NCBI GenBank assembly: GCA_030760725.1
Contig: JASWHV010000017.1
Location: 6,674,959 to 6,738,958, forward strand
Length of the DNA stretch: 64,000 nucleotides
Reading direction: 5' to 3'
Origin: Neostapfia colusana
Taxonomy: Eukaryota > Streptophyta > Magnoliopsida > Poales > Poaceae
Below, one piece after another: positions 1-12,340 of the stretch. The translations under genes were made by a program, and so were the position numbers. The number at the start of each line of letters is the position of its first letter. The stretch's first letter is position 1. The notes below the pieces were generated by a model. That model had not been told where the DNA came from, searched no databases, and saw only the letters and a program-made list of their open reading frames with translations.

Positions 1-1613
1 GACTAGTAGGTTACGTTTTCGATTAACCGAACGATCCTGGTCTGTTTCATCATGCTGCTTTTAGAAACTGCAAAGCGAAAGAGTTCCATGAAGAGTGGTT
101 GTAACAATTAACAGCGAGAAATATGGAACAAACTGAACAAATGGCACTTCTGAGTATATCAAAAATGTTTCAAGGAAATCATGGACAGCCTGAAAAGATG
201 AGCTATGAAGTTGTTCGAAGACTAAGTATACCTACCAACAAACGAAAAGCAGCGGGAAATCTAGCAACTCCTTTGCTTCGAAGAAAATATGCAGCCCCAT
301 GTCAGATAGGTAAAATACTTGTAGGTTCGATCGTCTTGTTAGAACGAATCAAGAAGTTAGTTCAGCACACACAACATTACACTTCATAACCTTCTCGCTG
401 GCCGAGTAAAAACCTTAGCGTCAAGTTGTCGATAGGTGTTTCGATCAGCTATTACAATCCACGTGCTGGTCACTGCGGGAGAAGCCTTTTCAGTTTAAGG
501 ATGGTGTTCCAGGCTGCAACTGAAGTAATAATGGCATCACAAGTATGGCCTTCTTTGAGAAGGAGTGATTAAAGAATAGTCTGTCTATTCAGACAGTATA
601 TAGCAACGAAAAAAACTAGTTGCTATGTCTGAATGCCGACCCAGGTTCAGAACTTCGGACCTTTTACGGTTACCATGCTGAATCACCCATTGCATCTATG
701 TTACTTCTGGCTGACTGCATATATCAATTCGTTTTGTGAAAATGGGTTCAGGATAACGCCAAGATTATAATTAAATGTGCCAGGGACAGTTTCCGCCTTG
801 CTGAACCAGCCAAACGTTAAAACCTGATACTTCTGTGACCCTAACCATGTTGCCGTGCACATCAGCAGATCAGCGAAATGACGACTGATTCAATGAGCAG
901 ATAAAAAGGCCTTCTGTCCTTTTTCTGAAAGAAATCGATTCAGTTCAGATCGAACCGTGTGTTGCATGAAAGGTTGCTATGTCATGGTATTGGCATTGTC
1001 GAGGAAACCAGCCCAAAGCGTCCATTGTCAACATTCCTGGAAGGATTCACTGAAATATGGAGGCAGAACGGACTGTTCGTGCCCGACAGGAATTTGACCA
1101 TAATAAGCCAAATGAGATGGAAATCAGGCTTCTGTTCGTCAACAGTACATGATTTTCCCTCGCAGAGTAGTTCTGATATGTCATGACGTCCGTTGATTCC
1201 TTTCCATTTACCTATTTCCAGTTCATTGATACAACCTGCAAATGTGGATGTGGCACGCTTGCTTCCAGTGGTAGTCAAAAGAGGACTAGACGGGGGGTGA
1301 AAGCGAAGTTATCCATTTGCTTTTCCCGCCACCCCGCGAGAAAAAAAAAAGAAAAAGATTACTTCCACGACAACAGCGACGAGCCACTGGCCAGACGTGG
1401 CGACCGCCTCTCCCAGTCAGTCCACGCACCGCCGTGCCGTTCCAGTCCCCTCCAACTCCCTTCCCGCAGAGAGACAAAAAATCGAGGCCCGCACGCATCC
1501 CGCGCGACCTTCATCCCACTCCCCCCCCCGGCGTCTCCGCCGCCTCCACCGGAGCTGCTCCCGCGGCCGATGCACGCCCTGCCGGCCTGACGTGGCGCGT
1601 TCCCCGGGCGGCG
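1..1613. other. No recognisable gene; upstream region of first ATL gene
   Basis: I see short open frames here (for example 123-389 on the plus strand and 982-1278 on the minus strand) but none resembles a family I know, and none has convincing splice context. The last roughly 300 bases before 1614 turn strongly GC-rich and are probably the promoter and 5' leader of the RING-H2 gene. An in-frame ATG at 1317 would add 99 low-complexity, Pro/Arg-rich residues, and I regard it as leader. Confidence 0.5.
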
Positions 1614-2837
1614 ATGCTGCGGCTCCGCGAACGGAGGCTCCACCGGGAGTCCGGCCAGGGCGACGAGGAGTGCTACGGGGACGGATGCTGGTCGCCGCCG
1701 TCGCCTCCCGTCTCTCAGCCCGCCCATGCCCTTGCCCCTGCACCCCCGTTCAGCTGGCGGTCTTCGCCCGAACCGTGCCCTCCTGATTTCGCGCCGTCGC
1801 CTGCTTCCGTCCGTGGCGCTGCCGGGGGCAGGAGGGACCAGGGACGGGTGCACGGGTACGGCTCCCCACCCGGCGGCGGCGGCGACAAGCACCACCACCG
1901 ACTCCTGGCCATGTCCGCTCTCGCCGCGATCGCCTTCATCTCGCTGATCCTCCTCGGCGTCTCGGTCGTCGTGCGGCGCCGGCAGGTGCGGCGGGGGCGG
2001 CAGGAGCTCCTCGCGGCCCCCGCCGCCGGCCCGGCCGCGCCGACGGGCGCGGACGACCCCGAGGAAGGAGGCGGCGGCGGGGTGGTGCACCACGTCTGGT
2101 ACATCCGGACCGTGGGGCTCGACGAGGCGGCGATCGGATCCATCGCCGCGACGCGGTACCGCGCCGGGGCGGGGCTCCTGGGCGCGGCAGACTGCACCAT
2201 CTGCCTCGGCGAGTTCCAGGACGGCGAGCTCGTGCGCCTGCTGCCCAAGTGCGGCCACGCGTTCCACGTCCCCTGCATCGACACGTGGCTCCGCGCCCAC
2301 GTCAACTGCCCGCTCTGCCGCTCCGACGTCCTCGACCCCGCCGTCACAACCGACACCGGAGGCGGCGGCGGCGAGTCCCGCACCACTCCACCAGCTGATC
2401 CGGTTGAGGATAACAACGCCGCAGCTGAGCAAGCGGGTGCGACGGGCAACTCAATGGCGGAGCGCGAACAAGAGGAGGTTGGCCACCCAGAAGCCTTCCC
2501 CGCAGAAGAGGACCGGCACGAACAATCCAGCTTGCCGGAGCCGCTGCCACGGCCTCCCTGCCCGTTGCGGCATATCGTGCGGCGCGCGGCGTCCATGGAC
2601 GCGGCAATAGTGTCAACGGCGGCAGACGTCGCCGCGGCGGTGGAGCGGCTGCCGGAGGCAGCTCCTGAAGAGGAGCACAGCGGCAGGCGGAAGCGTGTGA
2701 CTGCTCCGTCCTGTGCGAAGGCATCCGGATCTGGCCATCGGAGCAACCTCAGCACCGACAGGCCGGCTTCCGGCGGTACCCCGAGGTCGTTCTTCTCGCG
2801 GCATTGCCGTGCTCGGAGCTCGGTGTTGCCATTGTGA
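1614..2837 (+). CDS. ATL-family RING-H2 E3 ubiquitin ligase, membrane-anchored (intronless)
   Basis: Predicted 407-aa protein. A hydrophobic segment at about residues 97-120 gives a single membrane anchor and is followed by a basic stretch. A GLD-type motif (VGLDEA) precedes the RING. A complete RING-H2 finger spans residues 194-235: C194, C197, then CGHAFH with the two zinc-binding histidines, then CPLC. The anchor, GLD and RING-H2 order with no intron is the hallmark of plant ATL ligases, which pass ubiquitin from an E2 to targets at the plasma membrane or endomembranes. The C-terminal half is low-complexity (Glu/Pro/Ala-rich), as is usual in the family. I chose the ATG at 1614 because the 99 residues upstream in frame are poly-Pro/Arg and unlike ATL N-termini, but the upstream ATG at 1317 cannot be excluded. 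Substrate is unknown. It is convergent with a second ATL gene at 5453-6547. Confidence 0.85.
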   Translation: MLRLRERRLHRESGQGDEECYGDGCWSPPSPPVSQPAHALAPAPPFSWRSSPEPCPPDFAPSPASVRGAAGGRRDQGRVHGYGSPPGGGGDKHHHRLLAMSALAAIAFISLILLGVSVVVRRRQVRRGRQELLAAPAAGPAAPTGADDPEEGGGGGVVHHVWYIRTVGLDEAAIGSIAATRYRAGAGLLGAADCTICLGEFQDGELVRLLPKCGHAFHVPCIDTWLRAHVNCPLCRSDVLDPAVTTDTGGGGGESRTTPPADPVEDNNAAAEQAGATGNSMAEREQEEVGHPEAFPAEEDRHEQSSLPEPLPRPPCPLRHIVRRAASMDAAIVSTAADVAAAVERLPEAAPEEEHSGRRKRVTAPSCAKASGSGHRSNLSTDRPASGGTPRSFFSRHCRARSSVLPL

Positions 2838-5452
2838 TGGCGCTGAGAACCTGAGACTAAATTTTGCTCGTTGCTAATAATGCTACTCTTCTCCACGATC
2901 AACGACGCAATGTATGTTATACTGTACTTACTAAAAACCTGTAATCTCAAAATCGAGGCTTACAGGTTGAAAACCCAATATGGTAAATGAAACTATTCAA
3001 TCAACAAATGCATACTGCGTCAAGATGCAGCCTGTATGGTTGTGTTCTTATCTGCACTTCGAATGATGTTTACATTGTTTTGATCTCTTTCGAGTGAAAT
3101 TAAGAACAGAGCTATGAGATATTCATGTGGATTCTTTGTTTGATTATGTCCCATTGTTTAGTCAAACAAAGAAAATGGAAAATAGCATACACGGGTTGGA
3201 TTTTAATTAGTGCAGCAAGCTGATGAATGAAACTAGAGTATATGAACTCAGCATATTCTTCAGTACATTCTGTTGTTAGAAAAGGCATATGCATCTCAGA
3301 CAGACTATTACAAGCGTATTAAGAATTAATCACAACATCTCGTCCACTCAGGGTGCAGATAAATTTAATTGTGGAAATATCTTCTCATGAATAGGCGGTT
3401 ACAAACTTGTATCTGCAATTTTACGTGCCTCAAGTTAATACAGCCCCAATCTTGGAACAAAAACCTTTGCAAACATTGACGTGCCGGATCTTGATTGAAT
3501 CATAACTTGTCCCAAGTCGGTAAATCAAATGAAGTGAGCTTCCTTTATGCGACCAAAATTTAAAGAATGTGCACCACTACAAACAAAATAATACGTATTA
3601 CATTTTTCATGATCTGGAGTAGTATGTTACATTATATGTAGCGTATATTAATTGGGTTCTTTGGTACAGCGCTCTTGATATGCTTTTTAACAGCTTTCCT
3701 CAGTAATTGACCCGTGCTTCTAATTATTTACAAGAATCGGAGAGGTATTTCTTCACTAGTTAAGGAACGTGCCTGTCCGGGACCAATCGGTTGGTCTAAG
3801 AAACAAGATATTGAAGCCAATAGCTCGTTCCAAATCGATTATCGTGACATCTATAGCGGTTTTTGCTCTATGGCATATTTTGCTCAACCGAGTCTTTTAT
3901 CCTGAACAACTTGCAAATTTGGGTTAGCTTGGCTCATCTCGAGTTGTCGTCTCAGAATGCGTCTCTCAAACAGGACATGTTCAAGTGTTCAACATGGTGG
4001 GCGGACAGGGTGGTGACCTCGTCGATGAGGAGACTGCCGGGCACAAATACCACGATCAAGCAGGAGACGGAAGCACGGTATGACCACACACATATATCTC
4101 ATCGACTGGCGGCGGCGGCGAATTGCAGCAGCAGGCGGCAGCGGGAGCTTTCCTCCTCGGGCTCCGGCGCCAACAACGGCACAGAAGTCGGGGTCATGGA
4201 GATGAAGAAGGTATCCCTGCAGATTACCCTCTCTCGCTTCTCAGTTCCCCTGCAGATTATCCAAACTGCAATCGAGAAAGCTAGGCCATGCTGTCGTGTT
4301 GTGCTGTTCCTTCAGATTCAGATATGTTACTGTTGTGCTTTTGTTTCGTTCTCCTTCAAAAAGTTCAAATGCTGAGTTGTGAGGGTTACGTTCTCCTCTC
4401 AGTGTCGGACACCGCCGTTTTGTCATCCTGTACGGAACACGAGAATTTAGCATGAAACAGTTTATATGCTTATTTGTCATTTTGCCGTTCAAAATCGTTC
4501 CCTAGGGCCTGTCAAAATTCATACGCCTTAGACGGAGGTTCAGTTTCAGCAATTGGCATTCTGTGTATAGATGGAAAATTGACAGAGGTGGGGGAGGGGG
4601 GTAAAGTTTCAGGTTCAGCTTTAGAGGAATCATGCCTGTGGTGCTCCCTGGTCTACCTTCAAAGACTAAATTATTAACCAGAGACAGCTTAGGTGAAAAA
4701 AGGCATGTAGAGGATGAGATACGAATCTTAAGACGATATTAACGATATCGATAATAAATGTTAAGCATCTACGTGACCTTCTAGCTTGCCGACTCGAGCG
4801 TCGCCACCACGACGGCAGCGCAGTACGTATGCGCTTTTGGAAGTTTGTGCGTGTGCTGCGCTCTTATCCTCCTCCGGTTTCTTTATGCCAGTGACGAGTG
4901 CCCAGCGCACCAACCTTCCCCGTTCTTTATTATACGCGCATCTTGTCCCGGCGTGAACCTTTTTCAAAGCCAGGTCGACGCAGACCCAGATCCAAAAAAA
5001 AAGTTAAATCCGAATGATTTGCGATCGCATTACTGGAAAGAACCTCGTTTAGAATGATTCAAGGGTGGCACGACAGCGCGACGGCCGCAGCTTTGAGAGC
5101 TCGCTCGCTCGAAATGCTTCTCCCACTAACGTCGGCTCCAGGCAAAAGGAAAGGTTACCATCTCGAAATCAATCAGATTGTAAAGTACGGCGGGGAAAAT
5201 CGAAGAGATGCAGTGGAGACAGGAACCTCCTGGGACTCTGTCAGTTTTCAGTCTCGCAAAATGTACAAGACAAACAATGTCGCTTTGCGAGAGTCGAAAG
5301 CAGTCGGGAAAACTCAGGGCCCTATCGTGAAATATTCCTACGCAACTTTTTTTATAAAAACGAAAAACAGAAGAAAAAACACAGCTTGTCTAATTTGTAC
5401 AGTCGAGCATTCCGGCAACCGTGGCGGCGGCGTCGGAAAGGTGTAATCACAG
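2838..5452. other. Intergenic spacer between convergent ATL genes
   Basis: AT-rich sequence follows the first ATL stop and presumably contains both 3' UTRs. The longest frame (3863-4375, plus) has a Ser/Arg-rich tail and no family signature. A string near 4404-4427 nearly matches one at 42387-42410. I found no TE ends or RNA genes here. Confidence 0.5.
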
Positions 5453-6547
5453 TCACGGCCGCCCCAACGGCGCCGTTGGTGATGCCGCGCCCTTCATGCT
5501 CGACTCGCCGGCGTCCCTTCCCCGCCTCGTCGACCCGTCCCGCCCCTTCCGCACGGAGCCGTCGCCACCGCCCCGCGCCCACGACACGGTCCTGGTCAGG
5601 AACGCGCGCCACCGGCGCCCGCCGTTGCCGTTGCCGAAGCTTACCGCGCGCTGCCCGCCCCGCGAGTTCCCCTCGGAGCTCATATGCGAGAGGTTGATCA
5701 GGCTCGTGGCGTGCCGGAGCCGGCGGGACCTGACGATCTCCTCCCTGACGTGCGCCGGCAGCCGCAGCGTGAACCTCTCGTGGTCGCCCTCCTCCGCGGC
5801 GGCGGCGGCCGCCGCCGCGAAGAGGGAGTGCCCCGTCGAGTGCGACCGCGGCATCCTCGCCGCCCGCCGCGCGCTGCGCAGCATCTCCAGCTCCATGGCC
5901 TCCTCCATCCTGTCCTCGTCGCTTTCGTCCGTGCCGTCCACCACTGGTATAGACACGGCCTCCCCCGGCGGCGACGGCGGCGAAGGCTGGCGCGGTTCCG
6001 GCGACGGGGGCGCCACCTGCTCCGGCTGCGGCGGCGGCGGCTTCTCGAGGTTGGCGCGGCACAGCGGGCACGTGACCCGCGCCTGGAGCCAGGGGTCGAT
6101 GCACTCCGGGTGGAATGCGTGGGAGCAGTGCGGCAGCAGGCGGAGGTCGTCGCTGTCCTCGAACGCCGTGAGGCACACGGCGCACTCCAGCACGCCCTTG
6201 CCGATCTTGTGCTCCACGATCTCCTTGTACCGCACGATCGGGAACGCGGCCACCGCCGCGGGGTCCAGCCCGCGCTTCCCCCTCCTGGACGGCCCGCCCC
6301 CCGCGCCGGCCGCAGCCGCCGCCGCCCCGTACGCGCCGGGGTCGCGGAGGCGGCACTGGTTGATGTACGCGCAGAGGAAGAGCAGGAAGAAGAACACGCT
6401 GATAGATACCGTGATCACCGTCGACATGGTGCGCCCGAACGGCGTGGGCGGAGGAGGAGCCGCTGCCGGCGGGGGCGAGGAGGACTGCGCGCCGCCGACG
6501 GCCACGCCAGAAGCGACGAGGACGAGGAGCAGCTCCTGCGTCCCCAT
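5453..6547 (-). CDS. ATL6/ATL31-like RING-H2 E3 ubiquitin ligase (intronless)
   Basis: Predicted 364-aa protein starting at the ATG whose complement is 6545-6547. A 20-residue signal-like hydrophobic N-terminus is followed by a Pro-rich linker and a strong transmembrane segment (about residues 42-62). The GLD motif is at 93-95, and a canonical RING-H2 occupies residues 122-163 (CAVC, CSHAFH, CPLC). Further on, a conserved block beginning RFTLRLPAHVREEI and a basic Ser-rich tail are typical of the ATL6/ATL31 branch, which in Arabidopsis acts in carbon/nitrogen and defence responses. That role is family knowledge and not something seen here. An in-frame ATG at 6682 would add 45 residues, but the internal one gives a proper signal sequence. 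Long open frames on the opposite strand are shadows caused by the high GC content. Confidence 0.88.
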   Translation of the reverse strand: MGTQELLLVLVASGVAVGGAQSSSPPPAAAPPPPTPFGRTMSTVITVSISVFFFLLFLCAYINQCRLRDPGAYGAAAAAAGAGGGPSRRGKRGLDPAAVAAFPIVRYKEIVEHKIGKGVLECAVCLTAFEDSDDLRLLPHCSHAFHPECIDPWLQARVTCPLCRANLEKPPPPQPEQVAPPSPEPRQPSPPSPPGEAVSIPVVDGTDESDEDRMEEAMELEMLRSARRAARMPRSHSTGHSLFAAAAAAAAEEGDHERFTLRLPAHVREEIVRSRRLRHATSLINLSHMSSEGNSRGGQRAVSFGNGNGGRRWRAFLTRTVSWARGGGDGSVRKGRDGSTRRGRDAGESSMKGAASPTAPLGRP

Positions 6548-7860
6548 CACGCGTCGAAGCGCCGCCGAGCCGAACTGGCCACCACTCGCTCTGGTCTGCC
6601 GCGTCGGGACTCCGCTTTGACGACACGAGGAAATTGTGCCTGCTTGGGGGAGGTGGGGATGCCGAATTGGCGAGTCGCCCACCTCTGATCCCTGAGCTAG
6701 CCCCTTCGTTTTGCTTTGCCCCGAGCCCCAAACCGCCCTTCCAAAATTCGCTTCTCTTTTCTACCACACCTAGAGCGATCTTTCTGACTCCTTTTCGCGC
6801 ATCACAGTGCGGCACTGACGTGGCGCGATGAGATGCAGGGGAGTCGCGTTTTTACATCTGCATGGAGCGTTTGACCTCGTGAGTATTTTCGTTTCAAAAT
6901 ATTTGATGCTGGTTATTATAAAATTCAACTAATTAACGTTAAATAATTCAAACAGAGCAGATGCATCGAACGGAGATCCACGCCTCAGCTCACGCCAACC
7001 CTGTGGCTGAGGACATAACCGCAAAACAACACACTTGCTGATCAGGTGATGCCCTGACTGCCTCCTGCGGTTCTGCCAGCGGTCTGGCGCTGTACCTCAT
7101 GCCCTTGCGAACCTTGAGAAAGCTTCAGGTAGTTAGAACAAGAACATCAGGAGAAATATCGCGAGCATGAAGTTTTAAATATAGCTTCATCATGCAATGG
7201 ACTGGGAGAACATAATTAGATATCCCTTCCGTTTTTAAATCTTTATTGTTAGGATAAAAATCCAAGTACAAAAATAAACTAAAATTAATGTACTAGCTAT
7301 AAAAGTTTAAAAATGAAGGGAGCAAGATGCAAAAACAACGGTGATTTGGCTTGATGTCCATCATTATTGCATTCACGTCGCCTAATATGGAATATCACTT
7401 CCTGTCAAATGTTTGGATTTCATCCACGGCATAGTTCCGCGTAAAAAGTGGCGCTCTACGTAATATGGACTATGGAGACAGGCACCGTGCCTCCCGAGGA
7501 TTGAACGGAGAGCGGAGCACCGTCGTGTTCCGTTCGACGTAGCCGTGAGAGAGTAATCTGCGGTTTCCAGCAGAGCTGACCGGTGGTTTGCAGGCCAAGA
7601 GGCCCAAGCTTTTAATTAGTGGGTCGAGGAACTGCACATTCCGAAGAATCTTGGGCCTAATTAGAAGAAGCCTCGATTCGAATTCTACAAATATCTCCCT
7701 AGATCGGATCACGATCCAAATATTTATAAACCACCCCCTAATTTGGAACGTGACCAAAATTTTACAAGCAACAGATACTATTGCAGAACGCATTGGACAT
7801 CACGCGCCGTGGATTCCACGAGCGTGCAAACGCACACTGGAGACTGGACTGAGCTTTGTT
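6548..7860. other. Upstream region of ATL6/31-like gene and spacer
   Basis: Contains the leader and promoter of the minus-strand ATL gene near 6548-6850, followed by AT-rich spacer. A short candidate Stowaway-type MITE is listed separately at 7219-7324. No gene is recognised between 6850 and 7860. Confidence 0.5.
7219..7324. mobile_element. Candidate Stowaway-like MITE
   Basis: About 106 bp. The left end reads CCCTTCCGTTTTTAAATCTTT and the right end is its imperfect inverted complement, CTTTTAAAAATGAAGGGAG-like. The CCCTTC.TTTTTAAA ends and AT-rich centre resemble Tc1/mariner-derived Stowaway MITEs of grasses. A clean TA target duplication is not obvious, so the exact borders are uncertain. 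Confidence 0.4.
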
Positions 7861-7954
7861 ACCTGTTCCTGGAGCCCTGCAATCGCCGATTCATCTGGGC
7901 TTGACGAAATGACTACCGCGTCAATGGGATGCTGTGGAGGGAGGCGGGACCGCG

Positions 7955-8150
7955 CCGAACCTCGCCGACGAACCGGCACCGCTAGAAGTAGGGCGGGTCC
8001 AAGACGCCGGCCACGGGGAACGGCACGTCGGGGAAGACGAGGTCCAGGCGGGACGTCACCCCGGCGGGCCACCCGCCCGTCACCTGCTGACGCATGATCT
8101 CCCCGCTGGTCGTCCGGAACCGGGTGCAGGCACAGGAACCGTGGCCGGCA
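7955..8150 (-). pseudogene. Decayed first-exon copy of FSH-type serine hydrolase
   Basis: Reading the minus strand gives RPRFLCLH, then after a one-base shift a stretch matching exon 1 of the intact gene at 9079-11147 (SGEIMR..., W-P-A-G-V-T-S-R-L-D-L-V-F, FDVPFPV-like, LDPPYF). The frame is broken by a one-base insertion right after the FLCLH block and by a TAG where the intact copy has the Glu of YYEWFQF. No exon 2-5 equivalents were found, so this looks like a partial tandem duplicate that never had, or has lost, the catalytic serine exon. Confidence 0.75.
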
Positions 8151-9078
8151 CGTCGATGAGATGGGGCATGTGCTGGTTAATTGATTAATAACTCTGGAGG
8201 ATGGACGGATGCATCCAGGCATAACTAATCAACGGCGAACCGGCTGAGCGCGTTGACCATGGATACGGCATCCAACCAGATGAGATCGCTGAAGGCATGG
8301 TGTGGTTGTTAGGTGGCCGAAGCCGAACGCTACATTTCTCTGCAAGATCTCGAGACTGGCCCTAAAAATCAATTCCTCTCTGCCGGATGGTCGTAAGAAC
8401 GATGGTTGTTTTCTGGGATCCTAACATGGCACTAAATCGCATCCGCTGCAAGCATTTCTATGGCGCTTTGGGTTTTAGATAATGCAAGATTACCGCCTTC
8501 ATTGTCAGATGCAAAACGCAGCGATGGTGTATGCTGCAGTTGTTTACCTGCAGGTTTTATAAGTGTATGGCTTTGCTGCGATTGGATTTACGTGATTCAT
8601 TCAAGCTGGTAAGCCGCATTGTTTTATCCATGCACCGGAGGCAGATCTTCTAATCTGTACAGATCATGTGAGCCAGCGGTGTCCCGGTGGAGCTGTTTTA
8701 GTAAACTTGCGCGCATCCTATAGCAATCTGGTTTGTGTTAAACGATTTCTTATTCTCATTAATCCCGGTCCGACTACGACCCTGTGCTGTCCATCCAGCC
8801 CAGTCGTACTGTTCTGATCCAATCGAGACCTCTGTCGTCCTCGCCTGGGTAACACGTCGCCGAGGGGTAGGAACGGGAGAAGGGAAAAGACCGAGCTATA
8901 TATTACGGAAATATTCGTATTGAAGTAAACAAAAGGTACACGATGGTTGCTCTAAAACAAGTTACTGAATATCCGTGTCCCATAAATAATGCGGTTACAG
9001 GCTCACGACTGTATATGTTTATTCCACGATATGAGTACACTGCAGCGGTATTCAGGCACTTATAATCTGTTAGTCCTA
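8151..9078. other. Spacer between FSH pseudogene and intact FSH gene
   Basis: The downstream region of the intact minus-strand hydrolase ends here and its 3' UTR probably covers the right part. I recognise no gene, RNA or TE end in it. Confidence 0.45.
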
Positions 9079-11147
9079 TCACAGGCACACTTGTTTTTCG
9101 TCAACATCGGTAGTTTCAAGCTCAGATGTTCCTTTCTCGATCTTCTCAAGGAAACCGAGCATGACTTCAAGGCTCTTGTCATCTGCAGGCAAGGAACAGA
9201 CTCTGGTTATTTTGACGATTCATGCCTGATTCAGTTAGTAAGAAAGTACAAAGAGGGCTATCATTTCTTCGATGAAATTTCACATGCCCCGGGCGTTTGG
9301 AGAAGAGAGATATTGAAGTTTGTTTTAAAGCTGCTTGTTTATGACTTTGGAGACGTCTGATGCCTAATGGGCGTGAAGCACTACAATTTGCTATGTGGGC
9401 GGGTCGATAACTGCAAAAGCTGTTAGAACAGAGAAATATACCGAGCCTTGGAACCGTGTGGCCCTTGGGGTGACGTATGACGAATGGATCCACGTATGAC
9501 TCAATGAGCTTTTCACCATGGACTTTCAGGAAATCATGGTCGCCTGCATCACATAGAGCAGGAAAACATGGTTTAAAACCACCGGTTCAGCTATAGATCT
9601 TCCGAAATACATAACGAACCGAAATGACTAGTGAATGGACCGTGTGCAGCCAAAGTTTAGCTATCTGAAGAATGAAATGAAGGCGCATCTTAAACAGAGC
9701 ATTGTGGGGCACACAGTAGCACTAGTTAAATAAGCACGTGATTGGAACGTCAGAATGCAGGCCAATCACTTTGTGAACAAGAACCAAAATCAATACAGTG
9801 GAACGAGAGTGGAACATTCGTTTTTCTTCTATTCATAGCATTATTATTTGGAGAAAGGTCTACTATGCAGAAAACAGCAGAACATTGTCATGACTACAAA
9901 ATGAAGCAGACATGCCGGCTGAAGAATAAAGAAAAAAAAAGACAAGGCGCTACGCAACGCCGTTCTAGGAAAAAGAAAGCACTACGCGATGCCATCTCCA
10001 ATTAAAGCAGACACGCCTGCTCCAACAAAAAAAAAAGATACTGAAACGGCAGCGCCCAATGACGTCTCCACCAAATGCAATGCGGTGGAAGCAAAGCGAC
10101 TGATGGAACTAAACAAGGGCGAAGCAACAAGCAAACGAACGAGCAGCATACATAGCAACAATGGACTAATAGTATCTGGACTTTCGTCGAAGTACCTATG
10201 AAGTGGAGCGAGGGGCATGCTATCTTGTTGGCGTACGCCTTCTCCGCCACCGCCGGCGACTGGAACTTGGCGCCGCCGATGATTATCAGGTACTTGATCT
10301 TGGGAACTCTGGTCAGTGCCAGACCCTGCGATGGAAACACGGTAGCACCGGTTAACACGACCCGTGGCTACCCGTAAGAACTAGCAGCGGAGCTTAACTT
10401 AATAACTTGGCCTGGCCTGTTAAGATTAGCATGAACAGCGGGCTCACTTGTTCCTGAAGGCCTGGCAACGCCGCGGATAGAACGGAGCCCTGATGGCAAT
10501 CAGCGTGAGGATTCAGAACCTTTAATCGAGGGACTGGTGTATCACCGCACGGTTTGGAGGGGGGGCTAACGGCAACCTACCTGAGAGAAGCCCAGCAGTC
10601 CGTCGAAGGGGCCGTCTTTGATCATCAGGTCCTCGATGTATTCCAGGCACTTGTCCAGATTCCTGTACTCTGTGAAAGCCTGTTCCCGACGAGGAAGAAA
10701 CGGCTGACTTGTTGTGAGTTGTTGTTTTTAGGATTATGTATTAATTATGGAGAAATGGTTTATTAATACACGGGACCGGGAGGGGAAACGAATTTCCTTA
10801 GAAGAAAAAAAAGGTGAAGAGGTAGATTCGGATCGACGAGGAATGGAGGAGCTGATTGGGAAGGGCGCGCGGCGGCGCACCTTGTCGAACTGGAACCACT
10901 CGTAGTAGGGCGGGTCGAAGATGCCGTCGACGTCGGACTTGCCCTCGGCGGGGAAGGGCGCGTCGGCGAAGACGAGGTCGAGGCGCGACGTGACGTCGGC
11001 GGGCCACTTGCCGAGCACCTGCTTCCGCATGATGTCGGCGCTGGTGCGGAAGCCGTGGAGGCATAGGAAGCGCGGCCGGTGGGCGGGCGCCCCCTCCGTC
11101 GCGTCGCCGCCGCCGCCGCCGCCGCTCCCGCCGTCGAGGCTTCCCAT
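9079..11147 (-). CDS. FSH-family serine hydrolase (OVCA2/FSH1-like alpha/beta hydrolase), 5 exons
   Basis: Exons on the minus strand are 10881-11147, 10581-10679, 10196-10325, 9442-9543 and 9079-9182. All junctions are GT-AG and phases match, giving 233 aa. A Gly-rich N-terminus leads into RPRFLCLHGFRTS, the first strand and oxyanion region. The nucleophile Ser121 sits in GFSQG, split exactly at the exon 2/3 border. An Asp in GDHDF (D169) and His194 in PKGHTVPR complete a Ser-Asp-His triad. Plant members are cytosolic-type esterases of poorly known substrate, and yeast and human relatives are called FSH1 and OVCA2. Length agrees with the family. The short terminal exon encodes an acidic tail. 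A decayed exon-1 copy lies about 0.9 kb downstream. Exon borders were inferred by eye and would need a transcript to confirm. Confidence 0.88.
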
Positions 11148-12340
11148 GGCCCCGAGAGGTTGGCGAGCCGGAGAGAGCGGGGACAGTAGCTGGTCGGACG
11201 AGACGAGGCGAGGCGGCCGGCGCGTCTGGCTGGCTGCGGCGTGGAGCGGGTGGTATGTGAACGGTTGCTTTGCCGAGGCGTGGTGTCTGGGGGATGTATG
11301 ATGGCTGAGCCTGTGACTTCAACCAGCGTGCCGATGGCCAAAACTGAGGATCCATTTGTATATCTGGTGTGTCGCTTTATAGTTTTAGAAATAGCCTCGA
11401 ACACGTAAGTAACCGTAGCTTAAGAAGAGTACTCCGAGTATTTGTGTAAGACGTAGACGAGTAGCCGGCACCCAGGTTTTGCGCGTGCGGATGGGGCGTG
11501 GACCGCGTGGCGTCCGTCCGACTGGAGCGTCCCTGTCGTGCGGGCTGCGGGAGGTGGTGCCGCCACGGCCACAGGCTCTCGATCGAGACGGCGACGTACA
11601 ACCTGGCCCCACGCGCGGGAATTCTCACGTCACGCGGGGGCGTGGCAGCGAGGAAGGTGGATCGTACGGCTGGGGTTGCGCCCCCCCCCTGCCGTGTGCA
11701 GTGGACCGATTCGTGTGGTCGGGGGAAGGAAGCAGACGGCTGCGTGCGTACGTGCGTGCGTGCGTGGTTAGTTTTGTGCTCGCAGGTAGTTGGCTGCTGG
11801 AGCCGGACCGCGCGTGGGCGTGGCCTTCGATTGCTCCGCCCGGAAGACCCGTACGAAAAAAAGGCACGTGTCGGTAGGCTAACCCATATGCTGCTCGTCC
11901 GCTGAAAAGTGAAAACGAGGTTTACCGGCCCGTCCTGCCTTCACGGGAGCCATGGCACGCGGAACGCTAACTAATCGTGATCGCCGTACGCCCGGACACT
12001 AATTAATCGTGTTCCGCCCGACGCCAACGACCGATCGATGGAGCAAAACACGGCAACGATTCGATTCGATCGTTCGTTCGTTCGTTCGTGCAGTCTGGCA
12101 CAGGCGTAGCTACCCGCGACGGAACGCGATCTCGAATGGCTTCTCTTCTCCTCAGGGAGCGAAGGATCGCGGAACTAGACGCCTCGCCGCGACGGCAGCA
12201 GGGGCTGTTGTTCTACTTGTTCAGTGTTCAGCCGCCAGCGCGTTCCGTTCCGTTCCGTCGAAAGAACCGCTTTCCCAGTTCAGCCGAGACGCGGCCCAGA
12301 GTAACACGAACGTGCTAGGAACGTACGTACGCCGAACTAC

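Noticed and set aside
5352..6815. 487-codon open frame antisense to the ATL6/31-like gene (and similar long frames opposite the first ATL gene and the CXE gene)
   Set aside because: They are mirror frames of very GC-rich coding sequence, with Arg/Gly/Ala-rich low-complexity products and no domain, while the sense frames carry complete RING or hydrolase signatures.
11148..11905. Several overlapping 70-135-codon frames upstream of the FSH gene
   Set aside because: Arg/Ala-rich chance frames in GC-rich promoter DNA with no conserved motif or splice context.
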